64,000 nt of DNA, taken from Streptomyces sp. NBC_00377. Lineage in GTDB: Bacteria > Actinomycetota > Actinomycetes > Streptomycetales > Streptomycetaceae. The translations under genes were made by a program, and so were the position numbers. The DNA lies in contig NZ_CP107958.1 of the NCBI RefSeq assembly GCF_036075115.1, positions 5,146,001-5,210,000 of the forward strand, in the 5' to 3' direction. Shown here piece after piece: positions 50,332-57,754 of this stretch (position 1 is its first letter; each line of letters starts with the position of its first letter). The notes beneath the pieces were generated by a model. That model was not told the origin of the DNA and did no database searches. It saw only the letters and a program-made list of their open reading frames with translations.

Positions 50332-51251
50332 GCCTCGACTACGGCATCCAGCTCCCGGTCCAGTCCCAGTCCACGATCTACGCCGAACCCTGGGAGGCGG
50401 ACGCGGGGCCCGCCGACCTCGTCGCCGTCGCCCGGGCCGCGGACCGCGCCGGATTCGCCTACGTGGCCGCCTGTGACCACGTGGCGATCCCGCACCGGCT
50501 CGCGGACGCCATGAGCACGGTCTGGTACGACCCGGTGGCCACCCTCGCCCATCTCGCCGCCGTGACCGGACGCGTCCGACTCCTCGCGCACGTCGCCGTC
50601 GTGGGCCTGCGCCACCCCCTCCTGACGGCCAAGCAGTACGCCACCCTCGACCACCTCAGCGGCGGCCGGCTGATCCTCGGGGTCGGCGCCGGGCACGTAC
50701 GGGAGGAGTTCGAGGCGCTGGGGGTGGACTTCGAGCGGCGCGGGGCGGTCCTCGACGAGACGCTCGACGCGCTGCGGGCGGCGCTCGGGCCGGACGAGTT
50801 CCCCTCCCACCACGGCAAGGCGTTCGACTTCGAGGGGCTCGGGCAGCGGCCCAGGCCGGCGCAGGAGCGGGTGCCGCTCTGGGTCGGCGGATCCTCCCCG
50901 GCGGCCGTCCGCCGGGCCGCCCTCAAGGGGGACGGCTGGCTGCCCCAGGGCGACCCGAGGGACCGGCTGCCCGCGCAGATCGGGACGCTGCGGCGGCTGC
51001 GGGGGGACGGGGCGCCGCCGCTCACCGTCGGCGCCATCACCGAGCCGCTGTACGTCGGCGCTCCCGGCTGGGACGTGGGCCGCCGCACCCTGACCGGGCC
51101 GCCGGAGGTCCTCGCCGAGTCGCTGCGCGCCTACGGGGCGATGGGAGTCGACCAGATCCAGGTGCGCTTCCGCTGCCGGAGCCGTAGCGAACTCACCGAC
51201 CAGATCGCCCTGTTCGGAGCCGAGGTGGGGCCCCTGCTCGACATTTCTTGA
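50328..51251 (+). CDS. Luciferase-like (LLM class, probably F420-dependent) oxidoreductase
   Basis: A 307-residue TIM-barrel LLM protein: LVAVARAADRAGFAYVAACD (about 29-48), VRLLAHVAVVGLRHPLLTAK (about 79-98), LDHLSGGRLILGVGAGHVRE (about 103-122) and VPLWVGGSSPAAVRRAALKG (about 180-199). This subgroup mostly uses F420 for hydride transfer, sometimes FMN for oxygenation. Translation is coupled to the amidohydrolase (GTGA overlap), so they work in the same step sequence, under operator copy 12. Confidence 0.88.
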   Translation: MSLDYGIQLPVQSQSTIYAEPWEADAGPADLVAVARAADRAGFAYVAACDHVAIPHRLADAMSTVWYDPVATLAHLAAVTGRVRLLAHVAVVGLRHPLLTAKQYATLDHLSGGRLILGVGAGHVREEFEALGVDFERRGAVLDETLDALRAALGPDEFPSHHGKAFDFEGLGQRPRPAQERVPLWVGGSSPAAVRRAALKGDGWLPQGDPRDRLPAQIGTLRRLRGDGAPPLTVGAITEPLYVGAPGWDVGRRTLTGPPEVLAESLRAYGAMGVDQIQVRFRCRSRSELTDQIALFGAEVGPLLDIS

Positions 51252-51328
51252 ACGTTTGAACATGTCCACGCCGAGTCGCGTATGTACGGACGTACGGACG
51301 TGACGGCTCCGGCGGAAGGACCCCGTAA

Positions 51329-52000
51329 GTGCGATCCTCCCAGCGACTCTCCGTCGCTCTCGCCTGCGCCGAGGGCGACTGGCCGCACGACGGCTGGCCC
51401 GCCCCCGGAGATCCGTACGTGGGGCGGACGGTGCGTGTCGCCCCGCCCTACGACGGCCTGCGCGAGGACGCGCCGGACGTCGTCGTCCTGCGCTGCGCGG
51501 AGCCGGCGAGCGCCCTCCCGGGGCTGCTGAGGGCGCTGGGCGGACACCGTGTCCCGGTGATCGTCGTCAGCGCCCGCGCGGACACCGAGACGGTCGTCGA
51601 GGTCTTCCGCGGCGGGGCCGGCTATCTCGTCGAGGGCGACTACTGCACCCACATGCTGTCCTCGGCGGTGGTGGCGGCCACCGTCGGCCACACGTATCTC
51701 TCCCCGGCGGCGTGCGCCGCCCTGCGCGAAGGGGCCCGGCGCATACCGGCCGGACCCCGGGAACACGACGCGATCGAGCGGCTGCGCGCACTGCTCTCGC
51801 CGCGTGAGCGGCAGGTCATGGAACTGCTGTCGACCGGCCTGGGCGCGCAGGAGATCGGGCTGCGATTACGGCTGAGCGAGAAGACCGTCCGCAACAACCT
51901 CAGCAACATCTACTCCAAGCTCGACGCCCGGGGCGGCACGGACGCGGTCCTGCGCTGGCTCGGAGCCACGCCGGCGTCCGCGCCCGTGCTTCGCACATGA
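51329..52000 (+). CDS. LuxR-family response regulator-like protein with a TTA codon
   Basis: A 223-residue regulator: a degenerate receiver-like domain at about 1-125 (VPVIVVSARADTETVVEVFR, GGAGYLVEGDYCTHMLSSAV), then a LuxR helix-turn-helix at about 150-215 (LSPRERQVMELLSTGLGAQE, KTVRNNLSNIYSKLDARGG). The usual phospho-Asp of receivers is not evident (VVVLRCAEP in place of the VVLLDxxMP strand), so activation may be phosphorylation-independent. Codon 180 in the HTH is TTA (51866-51868), the bldA-dependent leucine codon, so expression may be limited to late development. GTG start after GGAAGGA. Confidence 0.85.
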   Translation: MRSSQRLSVALACAEGDWPHDGWPAPGDPYVGRTVRVAPPYDGLREDAPDVVVLRCAEPASALPGLLRALGGHRVPVIVVSARADTETVVEVFRGGAGYLVEGDYCTHMLSSAVVAATVGHTYLSPAACAALREGARRIPAGPREHDAIERLRALLSPRERQVMELLSTGLGAQEIGLRLRLSEKTVRNNLSNIYSKLDARGGTDAVLRWLGATPASAPVLRT

Positions 52001-52028
52001 GAAGGTGTGCGTTCCCGACAGTTTCCGG

Positions 52029-52865
52029 CTACGGCGCGGGAATTTCCGAAACCGGGATTTCCAGGTCGGTGACGTTGTCGCCGCCCTCACCGAATCCGGG
52101 CTCCGCGCGAAGGTCCTCGGCGCCGTCTCCCACGCCCTGTGGACTCGCACCGCCGGAGGAGTTCAGCAGTGCGCTGGCCTCGGGAGTGCCGCACTTCACA
52201 TTGCGCAGCCAGAGCCGTCCGTCCGGGGTTCCGTTCTTCAGGATCTGCGGATAGAACACGTGAATGGCGGTGGAGCCCTCGCTCGGCGAGAAGAACACTG
52301 TCCTGCCGTCCTGCGCCTCCTTGTACGTGGCTTTGAGGAATCCGCTCACGTCGGTGCGCTTGTGAGACCACATGAAGAAGCCGATGTGGTCCGGCTGCAC
52401 GGTGTCGCTCCGCTCGAAGGCCAGCGTGGTCTTCTTGTCGTCGCGCGTGATGTTCACTTCCTTCGTCTGGAACTTCGCGCCGATCTCGAAGAGTGAATTG
52501 CCCAGTTTGATGCCGCTGTCGCTGATGAACCCTTCTTCCAGCTGAGTGGTCCGGGTGACCGAGGCGCTCACGTTGAAGGACTTGGTGGTGCCCGTCGTGT
52601 TGCCGCAGTTGTTGGAGATGCCGGAGACCCGTTCATTGGGCCCCAGGCTGTTCTGTTTGAACTGGACGTCGACGAACTCGCAGTTCTCCAGTTTGTCGGA
52701 GTCGGACTTGCAGTCGGCCGAGACCTCCGAGGGCGTGGCGGCGCCGGCCGAGTTCATCAGCGCGACACCGGCCGCGACGGCGGCCACCGGGGCGAGGACC
52801 ATCAGGGCGAGGCGCTTCTTGCGGCTGCGGTGGCCATGACTTCTGGTACGGCTGGTGCGGGACAT
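52029..52865 (-). CDS. Secreted beta-rich protein of unknown function (possible aerolysin-like fold), paralogue of the next gene
   Basis: A 278-residue protein with a basic start (RKKRLALMVLAPVAAVAAG) and a Sec signal cleaved near NSAGA/ATPS. The mature part has CEFVDVQFKQNS, NNCGNTTGT and a long Ser/Thr-alternating segment (TKSFNVSASVTRTTQLEEGF, FQTKEVNITRDDKKTTLAFE). Such stretches are seen in aerolysin-type pore formers, which is suggestive only. Its base composition is clearly less GC-rich than its neighbours. Binding site AGGAGAAA precedes ATG 52865. The gene lies 44 bp after its paralogue, probably in one operon. Function unknown. Confidence 0.65.
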   Translation of the reverse strand: MSRTSRTRSHGHRSRKKRLALMVLAPVAAVAAGVALMNSAGAATPSEVSADCKSDSDKLENCEFVDVQFKQNSLGPNERVSGISNNCGNTTGTTKSFNVSASVTRTTQLEEGFISDSGIKLGNSLFEIGAKFQTKEVNITRDDKKTTLAFERSDTVQPDHIGFFMWSHKRTDVSGFLKATYKEAQDGRTVFFSPSEGSTAIHVFYPQILKNGTPDGRLWLRNVKCGTPEASALLNSSGGASPQGVGDGAEDLRAEPGFGEGGDNVTDLEIPVSEIPAP

Positions 52866-52909
52866 GAGGGTTTCTCCTGGTGGGGGGTGGTAAAGATTCC
52901 GGATTCGGG

Positions 52910-53650
52910 TCAGCAGTCTTCGAGGACGGTCTTGGCGACGCCGTCCACCACTCCGGGGGCGCCAGCCGCGCCCGGCAGCATGCTGGGGCCTTCGACGACG
53001 TCCTCGAGGACGAAGTTCTGCTCGGGGGTGGCGTTCAGGACGGTGGTCGCCTCACGGGCGTCGATCCGCACCCTCCATTCACCGGTCATGCGCTGCATCT
53101 TCGGCGTGAACTCGATGTGGGCGACCTTTCCCACCGGTACCTCGACGGAGTCCTTGCTGCCGGCCTTGGCGGTGTTGGTCGTCATGTTGAGGGAGCTCTT
53201 GTGCACCTGCCAGGAACCGCTCAGCACACCGAACAGACCGCCCGATCCGCCCTGCACGATGGAGATCTGCTTGCCCTTTCCCTGGGCCACCTCGGACTCC
53301 CAGGAAATGGACACCTTGCTCGGTTCGGTGGCGTTCGGCTCGCAGTTCGGGAAGTCGATCGAGGCCTTTTCGGCGGGCCCGTTGAAGGTCTCGAACCTCG
53401 TCTCGACGAAATCACAGTTGTCGGCCGCGAAACCATCAGCGAACCCGCCGTCGAAATCGCGCACCGACTGTTGCTTGCCGTTGAGCACCGCAGACCTCTT
53501 GCACATCGACATGATCTGCTCAGGCGTCTTCGCGTCGGCCGCGTTCGCCGACGGCAGCAGTGCGACGACGGCGCCGCCGGTCGCCAGTGCCGCGCCGATC
53601 GCGACGAACCGGATCTTCCTGTTCTTGAACTTCCTGCCTCTTTTGGCCAT
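52910..53650 (-). CDS. Secreted protein of unknown function, paralogue of the 52029 gene
   Basis: A 246-residue secreted protein: basic MAKRGRKFKNRKIR, a hydrophobic signal (FVAIGAALATGGAVVALLPS) and likely cleavage after ANA. The mature part shares the layout of the neighbour: a Cys before the paired motif CDFVETRFETFNG, a following NC pair and amphipathic beta-like strands (SKVSISWESEVAQGKGKQIS). It ends VDGVAKTVLEDC, a C-terminal cysteine the paralogue lacks. AT-rich relative to flanks. ATG 53650 has only a weak binding site. No family recognised. Confidence 0.65.
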   Translation of the reverse strand: MAKRGRKFKNRKIRFVAIGAALATGGAVVALLPSANAADAKTPEQIMSMCKRSAVLNGKQQSVRDFDGGFADGFAADNCDFVETRFETFNGPAEKASIDFPNCEPNATEPSKVSISWESEVAQGKGKQISIVQGGSGGLFGVLSGSWQVHKSSLNMTTNTAKAGSKDSVEVPVGKVAHIEFTPKMQRMTGEWRVRIDAREATTVLNATPEQNFVLEDVVEGPSMLPGAAGAPGVVDGVAKTVLEDC

Positions 53651-53797
53651 ACCATTTTCCGCTCTTGGGGGTGTCTTTGCAGTGCCGCTGTGGATTATTG
53701 GGGTTCTGCACAGCCTGTGGACAGAGTCAAATGTCCCTACCGGCAGGTCACTTGGTGTGTGCTTGTGCAATGGTCCGATCCCTGCGCCGTCGCACAT

Positions 53798-53812
53798 CTG
53801 ACGAAGCGTCAG
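53798..53812. promoter_or_regulatory. Regulon operator copy 13, overlapping a -35 hexamer
   Basis: CTGACGAAGCGTCAG. CTGACG stands 18 bp before TACGAT (53822-53827), a good -10 for the SDR gene at 53859, which has its own Shine-Dalgarno. Confidence 0.8.
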
Positions 53813-53858
53813 TTACGGCGATACGATGCCGGTCCCATGGATCGCAAGGGAGGCCGGT

Positions 53859-54629
53859 ATGGGCAAGCTCGACGGACGGGTCGTCCTCGTCACCGGGGCC
53901 GCACGGGGCCAGGGCGAGCAGGAGGCGCGGCTGTTCCGGGAGGAGGGTGCGGAGGTCGTCGTGGCCGATGTGCTCGACGAACAGGGGCGGGCCGTCGCGG
54001 AGGAGATCGGAGCACTGTACGTCCACCTCGACGTGGGGGTGGAGGCGGAGTGGGCCGCGGCCGTAGGCGCCGCCAAGGAGGCGTACGGCCATCTCGACGG
54101 CCTCGTCAACAACGCCGGCATCCTGCGCTTCAACGCCCTCGTCGACACCCCGCTCGACGAGTTCATGCAGGTCGTGCAGGTCAACCAGGTCGGCTGCTTC
54201 CTGGGGATCCGGACCGCCGCGCCGCAGCTGTCCGACGGCGGCACCATCGTGAACACCGCCTCCTACACCGGGCTCACCGGGATGGCGGCCGTCGGCGCCT
54301 ACGCGGCCACCAAGCACGCCGTACTCGGCCTCACCCGGGTCGCCGCCCTGGAGCTGGCGCCCCGCCGTATCCGGGTCAACGCGGTGTGTCCCGGGGCGAT
54401 CGACACCGCGATGTCCAACCCCTCCCGGCTGGACCCGGACAGCGACCCCGAGGAGACGACCCGCGCCCTGGACTCCCTCTACCGCAAGCTCGTCCCGCTG
54501 GGCCGGGTCGGCCGTGCGGACGAGGTGGCCCGGCTGGCCCTCTTCCTCACCTCGCAGGACTCGTCGTACATCACCGGGCAGCCGTTCGTGATCGACGGCG
54601 GATGGTTGGCGGGCGTCTCGGTCATCTGA
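53859..54629 (+). CDS. SDR-family oxidoreductase (3-hydroxysteroid/3-oxoacyl reductase-like)
   Basis: A 256-residue classical short-chain dehydrogenase: VVLVTGAARGQGEQEARLFR (about 8-27), NNAGI (about 85-89), Ser in NTASYTGLTG (about 138), catalytic Tyr-Lys in YAATKHAVLG (about 152-156), and the C-terminal QPFVIDGGWLAG. The AARGQG form of the glycine motif is common in actinobacterial 3-alpha/20-beta-hydroxysteroid dehydrogenase-like enzymes. ATG 53859 follows GGGAGG. Its stop lies inside operator copy 14. Confidence 0.88.
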   Translation: MGKLDGRVVLVTGAARGQGEQEARLFREEGAEVVVADVLDEQGRAVAEEIGALYVHLDVGVEAEWAAAVGAAKEAYGHLDGLVNNAGILRFNALVDTPLDEFMQVVQVNQVGCFLGIRTAAPQLSDGGTIVNTASYTGLTGMAAVGAYAATKHAVLGLTRVAALELAPRRIRVNAVCPGAIDTAMSNPSRLDPDSDPEETTRALDSLYRKLVPLGRVGRADEVARLALFLTSQDSSYITGQPFVIDGGWLAGVSVI

Positions 54630-54640
54630 CTGACCATCAG
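54626..54640. promoter_or_regulatory. Regulon operator copy 14 (SDR stop / LLM promoter)
   Basis: CTGACTGACCATCAG, overlapping the SDR stop codon and 101 bp before the luciferase-like gene. Confidence 0.7.
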
Positions 54641-54690
54641 CTATTGACCATCCAGGGACCCGGTGCCACAGTCGGCGGCATCCGCTGAAT

Positions 54691-54705
54691 CTGACGAACC
54701 GTCAG
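54691..54705. promoter_or_regulatory. Regulon operator copy 15 (LLM gene)
   Basis: CTGACGAACCGTCAG, flanked by AAT and TTAAC, 36 bp before the GTG at 54742. Confidence 0.8.
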
Positions 54706-54741
54706 TTAACCGCGATCCAGGAACCGGGACGGTGAACCTCC

Positions 54742-55860
54742 GTGGAATTCGGGCTCTTTGTACAGGGATACGTGGGCAAGCGCGCCGAGACCGACCCGCT
54801 CGCCGAGCACAAGGCGCTGATGGAGGAGACCGAGTACGTCATCCAGGCGGACAAGTCCGGCTTCAAGTACGCCTGGGCGTCCGAGCACCACTTCCTGGAG
54901 GAGTACTCCCACCTCTCCGCCAACGACGTCTTTCTCGGCTACCTCGCCCACGCGACCGACCGCATCCACCTCGGCTCGGGCATCTTCAACCCGCTCGCCC
55001 AGGTCAACCACCCGGTGAAGGTCGCCGAGAAGGTCGCCATGCTCGACCACCTCACCCGCAACCGCTTCGAGTTCGGCAGCGGACGCGGCGCGGGCTCGCA
55101 CGAGATCCTGGGCTTCCTCCCCGGCATCACCGACATGAACTTCACGAAGGAGATCTGGGAGGAGACCATCGCCGAGTTCCCGAAGATGTGGCTCCAGGAC
55201 GAGTATGTCGGCTTCCAGGGCAAGCACTGGCAGCTGCCGCCGCGCAAGATCCTGCCGAAGCCGTACGGGAAGTCGCACCCGGCGATGTGGTACGCGGCCG
55301 GGTCGCCGCCCTCGTACGCGATGGCCGCCCGCAAGGGCCTCGGGGTGCTGGGCTTCAGCATCCAGAAGGTGTCCGACATGGAATGGGTGCTGGAGCAGTA
55401 CAAGACGGCGGTGGTGAACGCCGAGCCGATCGGGGACTTCGTCAACGACAACGTGATGGTGACGACGACGGCGATCTGCGCGCCGACGCACGACGAGGCG
55501 ATCAGGATCGCCGTCGAAGGCGAACTGCACTATCTGCCGTCCCTGGTGTTCCGCTACCACGACACGTTCCCGCGGCCCGAGGGCTTCCCGGTCTGGCCGG
55601 AGACCCTGCCCGAGTACAACGCCGAGTTCGTCGAACTCCTCATCGAGGAGGAGCTGCTGATCTGCGGGGATCCGGACGAGGTGACGCGGCAGTGCAAGCG
55701 GTGGGAGCAGGCGGGGGCGGACCAGCTGTCCTTCGGACTGCCGGTGGGGGTGCCGAAGGAGGAGACGCTCCAGACGATCCGGCTGATCGGTGAGCACGTC
55801 ATCCCGAAGATAGACACGGACCCCGTCCATCGGACGACGCGGTTCCGTCAGGGCGCGTAG
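54742..55860 (+). CDS. Luciferase-like (LLM class) flavin/F420-dependent oxidoreductase
   Basis: A 372-residue bacterial-luciferase-fold protein: FKYAWASEHHFLEEYSHLSA (about 41-60, the EHH motif of flavin-dependent members), IHLGSGIFNPLAQVNHPVKV (about 74-93), FEFGSGRGAGSHEILGF (about 110-126) and WYAAGSPPSYAMAARKGLGV (about 181-200). EHH-type enzymes in this family are often FMNH2-dependent monooxygenases, and a reductase that could serve it is encoded at 19678. GTG start after operator copy 15. Confidence 0.88.
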   Translation: MEFGLFVQGYVGKRAETDPLAEHKALMEETEYVIQADKSGFKYAWASEHHFLEEYSHLSANDVFLGYLAHATDRIHLGSGIFNPLAQVNHPVKVAEKVAMLDHLTRNRFEFGSGRGAGSHEILGFLPGITDMNFTKEIWEETIAEFPKMWLQDEYVGFQGKHWQLPPRKILPKPYGKSHPAMWYAAGSPPSYAMAARKGLGVLGFSIQKVSDMEWVLEQYKTAVVNAEPIGDFVNDNVMVTTTAICAPTHDEAIRIAVEGELHYLPSLVFRYHDTFPRPEGFPVWPETLPEYNAEFVELLIEEELLICGDPDEVTRQCKRWEQAGADQLSFGLPVGVPKEETLQTIRLIGEHVIPKIDTDPVHRTTRFRQGA

Positions 55861-56023
55861 CGCTGTCGCCGACCTGCGGGCGCGTCATCGCCCTGGGGCT
55901 GCGGGTCGTTCGGCGGCCGCCACTGCGCCGTGGCCGCTCGCACCCACGCGGCGGAGCCGTACAGCGATACAGCCCCGCGTCCCTTCACGGCGCCCACCGC
56001 ATCGGAGTCGATAAGGAGCCCTC

Positions 56024-57754
56024 ATGCTTGATCACGTCATCAAGGGCGCGACCGTCGTCGACGGGACCGGTGCGCCCGCCCACGTCGCCGACGTCGGGAT
56101 CCGGGACGGGCGGATCGCCGTCGTCGGGTCGGTCACCGAGGAGTCCCGTACCGCCGAGGACGCTTCCGGGCTCGTGCTCGCGCCCGGGTTCGTCGATCCG
56201 CACACGCACTACGACGCCCAGTTGTTCTGGGACCCGTACGCCACCCCGTCCCTGAACCACGGGGTGACGACGGTCGCGGCCGGGAACTGCGGGTTCACGC
56301 TCGCACCGCTGCATCCCGACCGCCCCGGGGACGCCGACTACACCCGCAGGATGATGTCCAAGGTGGAGGGCATGTCCCTGGTCGCGCTGGAGGAGGGGGC
56401 GCCCTGGAACTGGCACGGCTTCGGGGAGTACCTGGACGCGCTGGAGGGGCGGATCGCCGTCAACGCCGGATTCATGGTGGGGCACTGCGCGCTGCGCCGG
56501 TACGTGATGGGACCGGACGCGGTGGGCGGGCAGCCGAGCGGGGAGCAGCTGGCGGAGATCGTCCGGCTGCTGCACGACGCCATGGACGCCGGCGCCTGGG
56601 GATTCTCCACCACACAGTCCTCCACCCACTCCGACGGGGACGGCCGGCCCGTCGCCTCCCGGCACGCCCGGCCGGAGGAACTGCTCGCGCTGTCCCGGGC
56701 GGTCGGCGAGCACGAGGGCACCCAGATCGAGGCGATCGTGGCGGGCTGCCTCGACCAGTTCAGCGACGCCGAGATCGACCTGTTCGCGGAGATGAGCGCG
56801 GCCGCCGGACGCCCCCTGAACTGGAACGTCCTCACCATCGACGCGGCCGTCCCGGAGCGCGTGCCCCGCCAGCTCATGGCGAGCGAACGGGCACGCAAGG
56901 CCGGCGGCAGGGTCGTCGCGCTGACCATGCCGATCCTCACACCGATGAACATGTCCCTGGGCACGTTCTGCGCGCTGAACCTCATCCCGGGCTGGGGACC
57001 GGTCCTCGCCCTGCCGGTCCCGGAGCGGATCGAGCGGCTGCGGGACGCGCAGGTGCGGGCGGAACTGCTGACACGGGCCAACTCGAAGGAGGCGGGCGTC
57101 TTCCGGAGGCTGACCGACTTCGGGCGGTACGTCATCGGCGACACCTACAGCGCGGCGAACGAGGGCCTCACCGGGCGCGTCGTCCGGGACATCGCCGCCG
57201 AACGCGGCCTGGACCCCTTCGCCTGTCTGGTCGAGATCTGCGCGGCGGACGACCTGCGTACGGTCCTGTGGCCGATGCCGACGGACAACGACCCGCAGTC
57301 CTGGGCCCTGCGGGCGGAGACCTGGACGCACGAGGACGTTCTGCTCGGCGGCTCCGACGCCGGCGCGCACCTGGATCGGATGTGCGGGGCGCCGTACACC
57401 ACGCGCTTCCTCGGCGACTGTCTGCGCGGCCGGAGACTCGCCGGCCTGGAACAGGCGGTGAAGATGCTGACGGACGACCCGGCGCGGCTGTTCGGTCTCA
57501 GGGAGCGGGGCCGGATCAGTGAGGGCTGGCATGCGGACCTGGTCCTGTTCGACCCGGAGCGGATCGACGCGGGCAAGGCCACCCTGGTGCACGACCTGCC
57601 GGGTGACAGTCCGCGGCTGGACTCGAAGGCGATCGGGGTGCGCGCGGTCTGGGTCAACGGCGTGGCCGCCATCAGGGACGACACGGTGACGGGCGCCGTC
57701 CCGGGCCGGGTACTGCGCTCGGGCCGCGACACCAGGACGGTGAGCACCAGGTGA
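56024..57754 (+). CDS. N-acyl-D-amino-acid deacylase family amidohydrolase
   Basis: A 576-residue amidohydrolase: the metal-binding PGFVDPHTHYDAQLFWDP (about 55-72, HxH), TTVAAGNCGFTLAPL (about 85-99, possible metal Cys), EAIVAGCLDQFS, GGSDAGAHLDRMCGAPYTTR (about 444-463) and the C-terminal RGRISEGWHADLVLFDPERI. This is the D-aminoacylase / dihydroorotase-like COG3653 family; the substrate is unknown. ATG 56024 follows AAGGAG. The stop overlaps the aldehyde dehydrogenase gene. No copy of the 15-bp operator precedes it, though it follows the regulon's luciferase-like gene by 163 bp. Confidence 0.87.
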   Translation: MLDHVIKGATVVDGTGAPAHVADVGIRDGRIAVVGSVTEESRTAEDASGLVLAPGFVDPHTHYDAQLFWDPYATPSLNHGVTTVAAGNCGFTLAPLHPDRPGDADYTRRMMSKVEGMSLVALEEGAPWNWHGFGEYLDALEGRIAVNAGFMVGHCALRRYVMGPDAVGGQPSGEQLAEIVRLLHDAMDAGAWGFSTTQSSTHSDGDGRPVASRHARPEELLALSRAVGEHEGTQIEAIVAGCLDQFSDAEIDLFAEMSAAAGRPLNWNVLTIDAAVPERVPRQLMASERARKAGGRVVALTMPILTPMNMSLGTFCALNLIPGWGPVLALPVPERIERLRDAQVRAELLTRANSKEAGVFRRLTDFGRYVIGDTYSAANEGLTGRVVRDIAAERGLDPFACLVEICAADDLRTVLWPMPTDNDPQSWALRAETWTHEDVLLGGSDAGAHLDRMCGAPYTTRFLGDCLRGRRLAGLEQAVKMLTDDPARLFGLRERGRISEGWHADLVLFDPERIDAGKATLVHDLPGDSPRLDSKAIGVRAVWVNGVAAIRDDTVTGAVPGRVLRSGRDTRTVSTR

